From the NCBI GenBank assembly GCA_040403555.1, contig JBBAKN010000002.1:248001-312000 (forward strand): a stretch of DNA of 64,000 nt, written 5' to 3'. Position numbers and translations under genes: made by a program. Positions 1 through 7,785 of the stretch are shown piece after piece (positions within the stretch are counted from its first letter, which is position 1; every line of letters begins with the position of its first letter). Source of the stretch: JAIPAN01 sp040403555. Its GTDB lineage: Bacteria > Bacteroidota > Bacteroidia > Sphingobacteriales > Sphingobacteriaceae. Under the pieces are notes generated by a model. That model had not been told where the DNA came from and searched no databases. It worked only from the letters and a program-made list of their open reading frames with translations.

Positions 1-194
1 CTTTTGATTTTTTCGGAATTTTGTATGCCGATTCTACCTTCCATTTCTTCTACATGGCTCCAAAAATTAAAGTATCCGTCTTCGCCTAAATATCTCATGA
101 GATAGTCAGTACATAGGTCATCATTGAAACTAAAATCAATTCGGTATCCATATTTTTTTAAATGCTCCGCAATAATTTTATCTTGATTTTTCAT
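1..194 (-). CDS. Hypothetical protein, 3' end beyond window
   Basis: Reading leftward from the ATG at 192-194, the frame stays open to the window edge for 64 codons, starting MKNQDKIIAEHLKKYGYR. The visible part is polar, with no signal peptide or membrane segment. I do not recognise the family. It lies just downstream of a broken WYL regulator remnant and on the same strand as the restriction genes to its right, so it probably belongs to the same accessory region. Function unknown. Confidence 0.5.
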   Translation of the reverse strand, partial: MKNQDKIIAEHLKKYGYRIDFSFNDDLCTDYLMRYLGEDGYFNFWSHVEEMEGRIGIQNSEKIK

Positions 195-223
195 TTTGTA
201 ATAATCTAAAGTAATGCAAAAAA

Positions 224-325
224 TTAAGTCAGTGGAGTCGGATTGTTCTTAATAATTTGCAGATTAACCTTCCTTTCGAGCCCCTTCACAAAACGCTCCA
301 CCGGCGCTAAATTATTTATGGTAAT
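224..325 (-). pseudogene. 3' remnant of a WYL-domain regulator gene
   Basis: The minus strand encodes ITINNLAPVERFVKGLE and then diverges to a stop at 224-226. This closely matches the C-terminal tail of the intact regulator at 10617-11480 (VTVNNLAPVERFVNGLE). DNA identity is high between 288-325 and 10675-10712, about 35 of 38 bases. The reading frame is blocked upstream of 325, so only the last ~30 codons survive. It is either debris of a second paralogue or a partial duplication made when the accessory region was assembled. Confidence 0.7.
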
Positions 326-342
326 TATTGTTATTTACTTTT

Positions 343-849
343 TTATTCGTGAGATTTTATCTCAAAATTCACTTTAATATTCTTTGAAAACAGGAATGTT
401 TGTAATCTTATTAATGAATCGTAACCTTTTACAATAACTCCTTGCCAGTCATTACCAGGGTGTATGCCATCTATTAGTGATATCTTAATATCCTCTGGGC
501 ATGTAAAGCCCATATTTTGAAAATAATGAAAAGCCCTCCCAGAAGGGCTAGCTGATGTTGAGGGATATTCTTCTTGCCAACGCAGGTCCTCTTCCGTTTT
601 GCTTTCTCTTAATGATTTAAAATCAATACTCCCGTCTTCTAATACATATTCAAATCCATTATCATCTATATCAAAATATCCATTCTCTTTGGCCCATTCC
701 AAAATTTCGTCATCGTCTAATTCCTCTGGCTCATCGTATATAAATTCATCTCCCTCCTCTAGCGTGTATTCTTCTTCAGCTGTATCGTATTTGATAGCAT
801 AAAAAGATACATCGGCATCGGCATATTCTATTAATTTCAAATTGTCCAT
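343..849 (-). CDS. Acidic hypothetical protein (168 aa)
   Basis: Very acidic cytosolic protein: the first ~90 residues are dominated by Asp and Glu (for example EEEYTLEEGDEF and EELDDDEILEW). The C-terminal third is more mixed and hydrophobic. There is no signal peptide or membrane helix. It starts 110 bases downstream of the mcrC stop on the same strand, so it may be carried with that restriction locus. I do not recognise the family. Such acidity is common in immunity proteins and in DNA mimics, but nothing in the sequence decides between those and other roles. Confidence 0.65.
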   Translation of the reverse strand: MDNLKLIEYADADVSFYAIKYDTAEEEYTLEEGDEFIYDEPEELDDDEILEWAKENGYFDIDDNGFEYVLEDGSIDFKSLRESKTEEDLRWQEEYPSTSASPSGRAFHYFQNMGFTCPEDIKISLIDGIHPGNDWQGVIVKGYDSLIRLQTFLFSKNIKVNFEIKSHE

Positions 850-959
850 AGTTTTATTTTTAATTACGGCCCATAAAATATATTACACCTGCAACGCTTC
901 AATAGTATACTAATAATTAAAATCAATATGCGATAGTAATTATTTTCTTATTATAATTT

Positions 960-2342
960 TTAAGTGGAAGTCTCTAGTAAGACAGCAAGCCCAATATGCT
1001 CTTCAATCTTTTGCTTAAGATCTATTCGTGTCGTCTCGAATAACTCTTTCAAATCTGTTTTTGTTTTTAGCTCTTGTTTTAAAAGTTCTTTATTTATTAT
1101 TGGTAATTGAAATGCTTTGATAGAAATTTCTTTATTGTTTGCCAAGGTATCTTTAATTAATACTTCAGCTGAGTTCTCCTGATTGTGTTTTATTGTATAG
1201 GGATAAAACAGAATTACCTCGTCAACTTCAAAACGAACTGCATAAGCAAACATCTGATAAAGGTCGTTTTGAGAAATTCCTTTTTTAGGGTCTTTTTCAT
1301 CCGAGTAAACAATTTTGTATTTCGTGTCAGCTATTAGAGATTTGAATTCAGTTTTTAGAAATAAGTCTGGCTTCAGATTGAATGCTTTTGATTCGTCTAG
1401 GTAGATATCACTGCGTTGAGCCTTTGCAACAATTGACGGAATTTCCTTTTCTATAAATCCGAAAATAAAGTCCTCGAATACATATTCCATAGGAAGAAGA
1501 AAGGCAAAGAGTTTTAAATCATTTTTATAGTCAAATGAAACGCAGTTTGTTAGAAATAACTTGCAATAATCTTTTACCGTTTGGAATTCTCCAAACATTG
1601 GATTAAAAGTTATTCTTTCGCATTGCTCAGCGCTTGCTTTTTCGTCTGAAACTTCATCTAGGATAAACAATATTTCTCTTAAATTCTTTTTATTGTCTTG
1701 GCTTGCAGTAGCATTGAATAATAGGGTTGTTACGTATTTGATAATTCGATTGAATTCATTGTCAAATACAAATGCATCATACGTGCAATTTAAATGATGC
1801 CATCTACCCTTGCTAATATTTTCATTAATGTACTGGTTTATATTTAACCTGCCTTTCATGAATGACAATTCTTTATTTACTTCTTCATATTGTTGGTAAA
1901 TAGAATTGCTTAAAAGCTCTCTTGTGAATTTCGAGAACAAATAAATTAGCACTTCAAAAAAATCACTTTTAGCGTTGCCGAGTGAAGCTTGATAATTGGG
2001 GAATTTTATTTTTCTACAATAACTTAACCACCATAAAATATGGTTTTGAATTTGATTCACTTCTTCGATGCTGTATTCTTTACTTGAATCGAAAAATATT
2101 TTGGGCAAAAGGTTGATTTTGTTGCCATTAAAATGAATTACGCCAACATATTTATTAGATTTTAACTCATTGGACTTGTGTATAAATTGTAAGAATCTTT
2201 GTGATTCAATTTCGGTTTCTAAATTTTCAGAGTAAAAAGAATTTTTTTCACGTTTTGCCCAAATCTCATCTAAAAAACTTTCCAGACCATCAAAATCATC
2301 TTTGATAGCTAGCTTGTTCTGATATTCAAATAAATTAAGCAC
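960..2342 (-). CDS. mcrC: McrC-type restriction endonuclease subunit
   Basis: Nuclease partner of McrB in a modification-dependent (type IV) restriction system, which cuts DNA carrying modified cytosine or other marked bases. The 460-residue length fits the family. The segment KGRLNINQYI (about 164-173) is typical of McrC. The C-terminal half carries a PD-(D/E)XK nuclease core, PD at 325-326 and DTK at 339-341, with acidic residues in MEYVFED just before it. Its ATG lies inside the last codons of mcrB (8-base overlap), so the two are translationally coupled. The substrate cannot be read from sequence. Confidence 0.9.
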   Translation of the reverse strand: MLNLFEYQNKLAIKDDFDGLESFLDEIWAKREKNSFYSENLETEIESQRFLQFIHKSNELKSNKYVGVIHFNGNKINLLPKIFFDSSKEYSIEEVNQIQNHILWWLSYCRKIKFPNYQASLGNAKSDFFEVLIYLFSKFTRELLSNSIYQQYEEVNKELSFMKGRLNINQYINENISKGRWHHLNCTYDAFVFDNEFNRIIKYVTTLLFNATASQDNKKNLREILFILDEVSDEKASAEQCERITFNPMFGEFQTVKDYCKLFLTNCVSFDYKNDLKLFAFLLPMEYVFEDFIFGFIEKEIPSIVAKAQRSDIYLDESKAFNLKPDLFLKTEFKSLIADTKYKIVYSDEKDPKKGISQNDLYQMFAYAVRFEVDEVILFYPYTIKHNQENSAEVLIKDTLANNKEISIKAFQLPIINKELLKQELKTKTDLKELFETTRIDLKQKIEEHIGLAVLLETST

Positions 2343-4476
2343 GCTTCCCTGCTATTTTTAAAGGCCATGAATTCTCTTCAACTTGTAGACCTGCATTAAA
2401 TAATATGCCTTTTACTTCTTTCTCATCATTCATAAAGTACTCTAATAGGAGAGGAATTACTTTTTTATTCATTCTCTGTATTAAATCTTTATTCTCACCC
2501 ATAAAGTAGGCGTGTCCAATTTGAAAGTCGTGGCCTTTAGCTTTTATTATTTGCTCATTTATGTCTTGTAATATTTTCTTGTCATAGATTTCAGAACCTT
2601 TAATTTCATACAAAGGATACATGGATTCAAACTCAAACCTTCTTCTTAAAGCAATGTCAAGAAGTGCAATAGACTTATCGGCGGTATTCATTGTGCCGAT
2701 GATATATAAATTAGAAGGTACGATAAAGGGATCTAATGAGGGCAATTTTACTTCCAATGGAATTTCTCCATGGGATCTTTTATCAGGTTCAATTAAGGTA
2801 ATGAGCTCTCCAAAAACACGGGAAATATTAGCACGATTAATTTCGTCAATGATTATTACGTAGTTTTTTCTTGGTATTGTATCAACAGTACTTTTTCCTT
2901 TTTTCAAAAGCAATTCCAAAATTGGATTATAATAGGATTGCAGCCCCCCTAAAATAATTTCATTGTTAGCCAAATCATACATTTTACGCAAAGTATTTAT
3001 GCTAAGTGTATGCTCTGAATTGCCTATACTCTTTCTAAAATCAATCGATTTTTCGCCTACTTCCGTAATTAAGAACGATGACTTTTTCATTTTGATTTCA
3101 ATTTCTGTTACGTCACCTTCATACAATGGTTGAATTAATTCTCTAAACACCTCATCAAAGTCTTTCCTGGCGCTAGCCGGATTCATAGAAGCTTGGTAGT
3201 TTTTTAAAGCTTTATCAGCAATACGTTTAAAAACACCATCTTTTTTTTCGAAAGTCAACACACTTCCGTTTTCAATATCAGGGCGCAAACCTTGAATAAA
3301 ATCTTCGTAACTATAGTTTTGATGAAAGGTTATAAATTCAATTCTGTTATGAAGATTATCCTTGAAAATCTTCAATGCTTCTTGATACGAATCGATCGTT
3401 CTGTTTTCAATTATTTCGGCAGCCCGCAGAATTGTATTATACGTTTTTCCAGTACCCGGAGGTCCGTAAAGAATTGTATTGAGAGGAAAGTTCATTTGTT
3501 TCAATTGTTTATATTTTGATTCTTCCATATAACCTATGAGCCTATCATAATAAGTTATATATTCAGGGTGCTCAGCTGGGTATTTTGTAATATCTGTTAG
3601 CGTTTTTAGTGCCAGACTATGGTCTGTTTTCCAACTACCTTTCTTTTCCCATTCTATCTTTCTACATTTTTGGTAGCTTGACCTTTCATTATCATAGTAA
3701 TAATCTGATGTAACAACTCCATAACCTAATAATTCTCTTCTACCTTTCTTTGCAATAATTACATCGCCAATAGAAATTATTTCTTTGAATTCGTAGTTTG
3801 CTGTTGAATCATTCTTCTTTGACCCTGTTGTTTTTTCTAATTCTTGAAGTTTAGCTGTTAATTCTTCTTTTGAGGAATAATTATTAAGATCTCCCAATTC
3901 GTCCCAGCCAAGTCCCATTATTCCTAGAGTATAAAATTCGTCCCACATGTCGGCATTTTCACCGGGTGAATAAAGCCAGTAACGTTTCGGATAAACAGAA
4001 TCATTTTCGAATTGCAATTTTATAAACTTTTGTAAATTCTCTTTGCCAAGAAATGATTTATACAAACCATTCCCATTATCAGGAAAACCTACTAATGAAT
4101 TCAAATCGTTATGGCGATTTATTAACTCACTATCAATCGTCTCTAAATGTGTTTTAGAGGCACTCCATATATTAAAATCATTGTAATTACCTTCTTTGAT
4201 TTTATGTACACTATTGATAAAAGCTAGGATTTGATTGTAATTTTTTGAGTTTATGTGTTGCAATTTATTTTCAAAGAAGATTTTACTTAAAATCTCAAGA
4301 TTGGATTCAAATTCTTTTGTCTTAATAAGAGATTGAATTGATTTTGCTGCCTTAATCTCACCACTACTTAATTTTGATATGTATTCCTTAATAATATTAG
4401 AATTAGTTGATTCAACTTTTTCATCTATTATTTCAGATTCATTGTTTTTAATTGTATCAGAAAATAATTTTGCCAT
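2335..4476 (-). CDS. mcrB: McrB-type AAA+ GTPase with EVE-like DNA-reader domain
   Basis: Motor and recognition subunit of the McrBC system. The C-terminal half is a McrB-family AAA+ domain: Walker A GPPGTGKT at 338-345, Walker B IIIDEI at 541-546, the MNTAD signature at 596-600, and an arginine patch RRRF at 611-614. Residues ~165-310 (RYWLYSPGENADMWDEF, then GDVIIAKKGRRELLGYGVV) resemble EVE/PUA-like modified-base readers, which replace the DUF3578 domain of Escherichia coli McrB in many homologues. Residues 1-130 are helical and unassigned. It is the first gene of the pair, followed by mcrC with an 8-base overlap. Confidence 0.9.
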   Translation of the reverse strand: MAKLFSDTIKNNESEIIDEKVESTNSNIIKEYISKLSSGEIKAAKSIQSLIKTKEFESNLEILSKIFFENKLQHINSKNYNQILAFINSVHKIKEGNYNDFNIWSASKTHLETIDSELINRHNDLNSLVGFPDNGNGLYKSFLGKENLQKFIKLQFENDSVYPKRYWLYSPGENADMWDEFYTLGIMGLGWDELGDLNNYSSKEELTAKLQELEKTTGSKKNDSTANYEFKEIISIGDVIIAKKGRRELLGYGVVTSDYYYDNERSSYQKCRKIEWEKKGSWKTDHSLALKTLTDITKYPAEHPEYITYYDRLIGYMEESKYKQLKQMNFPLNTILYGPPGTGKTYNTILRAAEIIENRTIDSYQEALKIFKDNLHNRIEFITFHQNYSYEDFIQGLRPDIENGSVLTFEKKDGVFKRIADKALKNYQASMNPASARKDFDEVFRELIQPLYEGDVTEIEIKMKKSSFLITEVGEKSIDFRKSIGNSEHTLSINTLRKMYDLANNEIILGGLQSYYNPILELLLKKGKSTVDTIPRKNYVIIIDEINRANISRVFGELITLIEPDKRSHGEIPLEVKLPSLDPFIVPSNLYIIGTMNTADKSIALLDIALRRRFEFESMYPLYEIKGSEIYDKKILQDINEQIIKAKGHDFQIGHAYFMGENKDLIQRMNKKVIPLLLEYFMNDEKEVKGILFNAGLQVEENSWPLKIAGKRA

Positions 4477-4611
4477 AATAAGTAATTAATCATTTAATAA
4501 TTTCCAATACAATCTAGACTTATGTAAGGAAAGCTATTACAAGCAAAATAAAGCTATATATTAAATGTTGCAACATAATAATCATAATTTGTCATTCTAG
4601 GTCATAAATTC

Positions 4612-5121
4612 TTACCTATTAAAATAATCCATCGGATTTAAATAAAACATCTTTTTCCAACCTTGTCTATCGAAATCTATTCTCCAAGGATACGGAATAG
4701 CTGTTTGTATGGAATAGTGCAAGTGTGGGGGTTTACCCGCAGCATTGCCCGAATCACCTACAGTGCCTAGTCCTTCACCTCTAGAAACCCAAGAAATCGA
4801 TTTGGCTTGAATGCTATGTAGATGCGCATAATAATGCAGGCGCCATTTAGGGCCCAATACAAAAACTACGTTACCTCCTAGTTTAATGGTGCCGGCATAC
4901 AACACTATACCCGATGTAGCAGCCTGCACTTGGGTGCCTTTGGGCGCAAAAATATCTACGCCTTTATGCGTAACCGATTTGCCCCAGGGATAGGCCCAAA
5001 AGGATTGGGCATTATAGCTCCCACTATCTGCACCAACAACAGGCATCTGTAATTGTTGTGGAATGAGCAATCCGACTATACCTAGCAGTACCAAGCCTAA
5101 TAAGATTCGTTTTTTATTCAT
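4612..5121 (-). CDS. M23-family peptidase, membrane-anchored or secreted
   Basis: LytM/M23-type zinc peptidase or a peptidoglycan-binding relative. An N-terminal hydrophobic helix (residues 5-22) serves as signal or anchor. The zinc ligands are visible: HKGVD (H...D) and HLHY near residue 137, the usual HxxxD and HxH arrangement. The protein is short (169 aa), a bare catalytic domain with no LysM or coiled-coil part, which suggests a secreted accessory hydrolase rather than a divisome activator. Its ATG overlaps the end of the DUF2779 gene by 8 bases, so the two are co-expressed although their roles look unrelated. Confidence 0.85.
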   Translation of the reverse strand: MNKKRILLGLVLLGIVGLLIPQQLQMPVVGADSGSYNAQSFWAYPWGKSVTHKGVDIFAPKGTQVQAATSGIVLYAGTIKLGGNVVFVLGPKWRLHYYAHLHSIQAKSISWVSRGEGLGTVGDSGNAAGKPPHLHYSIQTAIPYPWRIDFDRQGWKKMFYLNPMDYFNR

Positions 5122-6649
5122 AGGTATTTGGGTAACTCACCCTTAGCAAGTCCTTATGTAGGAGCACCATGGCGTAGGTATCTTGTTCGCAATAGTCCAA
5201 AAGTTGTTTTCTGGTGAGCGTTTCGTTGCCGGTAAAGGAACCTAAAATCATGCTTAAAAAAGTGTTGCTGGCATCGGTACCGTTACCAATGGCTAAATTG
5301 TCGTAACTCAGTTCGGGGAATAAGGCGGGCAATACGTATTTAATGGAATAAGAACCTTGCATGGCGGGCGTATAATACCAGCCTTCTTTAAAAACATCCA
5401 TTAGATCCACAAAGCGCTCCGTGAGTTGATGGATGAAATCCGCATCCTCGGGGTATGCCGTAGCTAGGGCTTTCAACACGGTTATTTCGAAAGTGGCATT
5501 GTAGGCCAAAATGGTTCCTTCCTGTTGGAAATCAGTTTTAAGCTGATCAATCAAAGATTTTAGTGGATCAGCTTCTCCTTTTGCGGTAAAATCGAGGGGA
5601 TTGGCCAAGAAGGCGGTATGTTCAGCCGGTTCACCTGGCGCATGTACCCGGTGCAAAGAATATTGAAAGGGTACTTGCTGAAAGGGCTTGGTGCCATCCA
5701 AAATAGGTATGGCCGAATTGATGGTTTCGAAATCGAAATAATAAATCGGATAAGAAATAGTCTCCAAAAATTCGTTGATTTTATCCTTTCGAACAAAGTT
5801 TGATCCGAATTTGACCCCTTCTACTTGCATTTGCTGGATTACGCTGAGCTTGAAATCATAGGGTACATTCGCTAAGTGTAAAATGCCTTGTTCATATAAG
5901 TCCCAATCTTTACCTCGGGCGTTCTTCAATTCGAAAACAGAATCTTTGCTTGGGATGTGTTTCCAACAGTGGGGTTTGTAATCGCATTCAAAAGGAGCAT
6001 CGCAGTGTTTGCCAATGGGTATATTGGGTTCTTGGTTTGCTTGCAAAGACTTTAAGCTAGGGATTTGCTCGGCCACCCAGGCTTGCTTCTCCACTACTTG
6101 TGCGGTAATGTCGCTTAGCGTGAATAAGGCCTTGGGGTCTATGGGGCCTTGCTTCACGTATGCATTATTGATATGCATTAAGAAAAACTTATCGGGTGTA
6201 AAGCCCGATTGTACCATCACCCAATATTGCAAAGCGGCATCTTGCAGGTGGTAGTCTTTCACCGTGGTGCTACTCTTTACTTCGATGGCCCAGCGTTCTC
6301 CATGCACATGGTGTAAAATATCTAAGGCAGCCAAAACCTCCTCGTGGTAAAAGGCGGCTTCGTATATGGTTTGCTGCCCCTTGTTGATGGCTTCTCTAGT
6401 TTGGTCGATGGCATCCGAGAAATCGTAATAGGTTTCGGGGCTTAAATCGATACCTCCCGGAAAGACTTGTTGGGCTAGGTGACCAATCTCGTGGCCAGTA
6501 TCGAATAGCGCTTGTTGCTGTGCCGAAACGGATGGCTTTAAGTCTCTACGAAATAAATCGAAGTAGAGTTTCTTTTCACATTGGGCTCCCGAAACAAATC
6601 GGGATTTGGAAATTTTATGGGGATAACGAGTGGTCTTCTTTTGTGACAT
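5114..6649 (-). CDS. DUF2779 protein: Cas4/RecB-like nuclease fused to DEDD exonuclease-like domain
   Basis: This 511-residue protein appears to carry two nuclease folds. The N-terminal ~230 residues look like a Cas4/RecB-type PD-(D/E)XK nuclease: Asp110, EVK at 123-125, and four cysteines (24, 216, 222, 228) spaced as in iron-sulfur-cluster nucleases. The C-terminal part (~300-505) resembles a DEDD-type 3'-5' exonuclease or ribonuclease H fold: YYFDFETI (D306, E308), LAYNATFE (about 382-389) and YCEQDTYAM (D490). The family is DUF2779, function unproven. The start ATG is at 6647-6649. It overlaps the M23 peptidase gene and lies next to McrBC, which hints at DNA repair or defence. Confidence 0.8.
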   Translation of the reverse strand: MSQKKTTRYPHKISKSRFVSGAQCEKKLYFDLFRRDLKPSVSAQQQALFDTGHEIGHLAQQVFPGGIDLSPETYYDFSDAIDQTREAINKGQQTIYEAAFYHEEVLAALDILHHVHGERWAIEVKSSTTVKDYHLQDAALQYWVMVQSGFTPDKFFLMHINNAYVKQGPIDPKALFTLSDITAQVVEKQAWVAEQIPSLKSLQANQEPNIPIGKHCDAPFECDYKPHCWKHIPSKDSVFELKNARGKDWDLYEQGILHLANVPYDFKLSVIQQMQVEGVKFGSNFVRKDKINEFLETISYPIYYFDFETINSAIPILDGTKPFQQVPFQYSLHRVHAPGEPAEHTAFLANPLDFTAKGEADPLKSLIDQLKTDFQQEGTILAYNATFEITVLKALATAYPEDADFIHQLTERFVDLMDVFKEGWYYTPAMQGSYSIKYVLPALFPELSYDNLAIGNGTDASNTFLSMILGSFTGNETLTRKQLLDYCEQDTYAMVLLHKDLLRVSYPNTYE

Positions 6650-6724
6650 AGCTGGTTATTTCATTTGGTACTTTATATAGTATTAAATCACCCTCTTATT
6701 TGTTTATTTTTTATACTAAGCAGT

Positions 6725-7093
6725 TTATGATTTGTTTTTCGGAATTTTTTCAACCGCTTTATTGATTCCATTTAACACCTGATTTATCTTCCATAAGTTT
6801 TCAGATAACGTGGCAAGCTGGTGTTTGCAATTTGTTGCCTCTTGTTCCATCTGAAGATAATGGTGAAATGTTACAGAATCCATCGTTCCAGATTGCTCAT
6901 GGTGCGGTACATCTTTTACAAAGCCTAATAGAAAAAATAGGAATGCTTCTAGTATTAAACCCGATATAATAATTATTTCTCCGGCTTTCCAACTCAAAAG
7001 CTTAAACACCAATCCAATGATAACAATAGATACACCCCATAATATTAATCTTCTAGTATTGGTGTAATTAACATGTATAGATAATCTGCTCAT
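6725..7093 (-). CDS. Short GldL-like inner-membrane protein
   Basis: Small protein (122 aa) with two membrane helices close together (about residues 14-32 and 35-58), followed by a soluble helical tail. The hairpin, LFKLLSWKAGEIIIISGLILEAFLFFL, has the pattern of the N-terminal part of GldL, the type IX secretion and gliding motor protein. GldL itself is roughly twice as long. No gldK, gldM or gldN lies nearby, so this is probably a GldL-type paralogue rather than the motor subunit. It is last in a same-strand cluster with a TPR protein, a TonB-domain protein and two tiny ORFs. Confidence 0.7.
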   Translation of the reverse strand: MSRLSIHVNYTNTRRLILWGVSIVIIGLVFKLLSWKAGEIIIISGLILEAFLFFLLGFVKDVPHHEQSGTMDSVTFHHYLQMEQEATNCKHQLATLSENLWKINQVLNGINKAVEKIPKNKS

Positions 7094-7104
7094 AAATTCA
7101 ATTT

Positions 7105-7281
7105 TTAAATGTTCTTAATTATTTTTTTGTTTGATTTTATAACGAAAGTCGTACCAACACGATCTAAGTTAGGACCTTTGGCTTTAAGTTCAGCCAGAAA
7201 CTGTTTGCCTTTTTTGCGAATACGAGCCCGCTCTCTTCTTGCTAAAAAATTAGCGTATAGCTGTTTAATTATTTGGATCAT
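7105..7281 (-). CDS. Small basic protein (58 aa)
   Basis: Starts at the ATG 7279-7281, directly behind the stop of the preceding small ORF (TAA, one base, ATG). It is rich in Arg and Lys (for example ARRERARIRKKGKQ) with no membrane segment. No homologue is recognised. The tight spacing on both sides, 11 bases to the GldL-like gene and one base to the ORF before it, argues for a real translated gene rather than a chance frame. It could bind nucleic acid or be a cluster accessory; the sequence does not say. Confidence 0.5.
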   Translation of the reverse strand: MIQIIKQLYANFLARRERARIRKKGKQFLAELKAKGPNLDRVGTTFVIKSNKKIIKNI

Positions 7282-7282
7282 G

Positions 7283-7369
7283 TTATTTTTTTATGGGTAG
7301 AGGTATTAAGATGGGACCCTGATTGGCACCACGTTTTAATAAATAGGCTAGGATTTCTGCGGGCGTCAT
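7283..7369 (-). CDS. Micro-ORF (28 aa) in the TonB-GldL-like cluster
   Basis: Starts MTPAEILAYLLKRGANQG at the ATG 7367-7369, one base after the TAA that ends the TonB-domain gene, and stops one base before the next ORF. An in-frame ATG eight codons upstream lies inside the TonB-domain gene. The peptide is a short helix-like segment with a proline-rich tail. No family is recognised. The end-to-end packing is the only evidence for expression. Confidence 0.35.
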   Translation of the reverse strand: MTPAEILAYLLKRGANQGPILIPLPIKK

Positions 7370-7370
7370 T

Positions 7371-7778
7371 TTATTGATTGGTTTGTTCTTCATCTTCTTT
7401 ATCACTTAATTGAAACCGTATGGGAAAGGTAAAGGCATAGCGTATGGGTTTCCCTTTTTTTAGTGCCGGAGTCCATTTCGGGGAAGCGCTGACTACCCGC
7501 ACAGCCTCTTCATCGCAACCCGCACCCAGGCCTTTGGTTACTTTCACATTGCTTACACTTCCATCCTTTTCAACCACAAATTCTAAGATTACTCGACCAT
7601 TGATATTTATCTGCCGGGCTAGTGTAGGATAGTTTATATTTTTATTTAAATACCTAACCCATGCGGCTGTACCTCCTGGGAAAATAGGCTCGGTAAAATT
7701 CGGCTTGCGATTGCTTTGTGCCTGCAAGGTACTCGTGCCTAGCATGAGTACCAGTAAAAAGCCAATTGATGCTCTCAT
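7371..7778 (-). CDS. TonB C-terminal-domain protein
   Basis: Exported 135-residue protein with an N-terminal signal peptide (cleavage near LQAQ, residue 21). Residues ~45-128 form a TonB C-terminal domain: GRVILEFVVEKDGSV, then the conserved DEEAVRVV and KGKPIRYAFTFPIRF. It lacks the membrane anchor and proline-rich spacer of true TonB, so it is a free periplasmic TonB-like domain of the kind common in Bacteroidota. It sits 7 bases after the TPR gene and just before two tiny ORFs, as part of one same-strand cluster. Confidence 0.85.
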   Translation of the reverse strand: MRASIGFLLVLMLGTSTLQAQSNRKPNFTEPIFPGGTAAWVRYLNKNINYPTLARQININGRVILEFVVEKDGSVSNVKVTKGLGAGCDEEAVRVVSASPKWTPALKKGKPIRYAFTFPIRFQLSDKEDEEQTNQ

Positions 7779-7785
7779 TTTAGAC

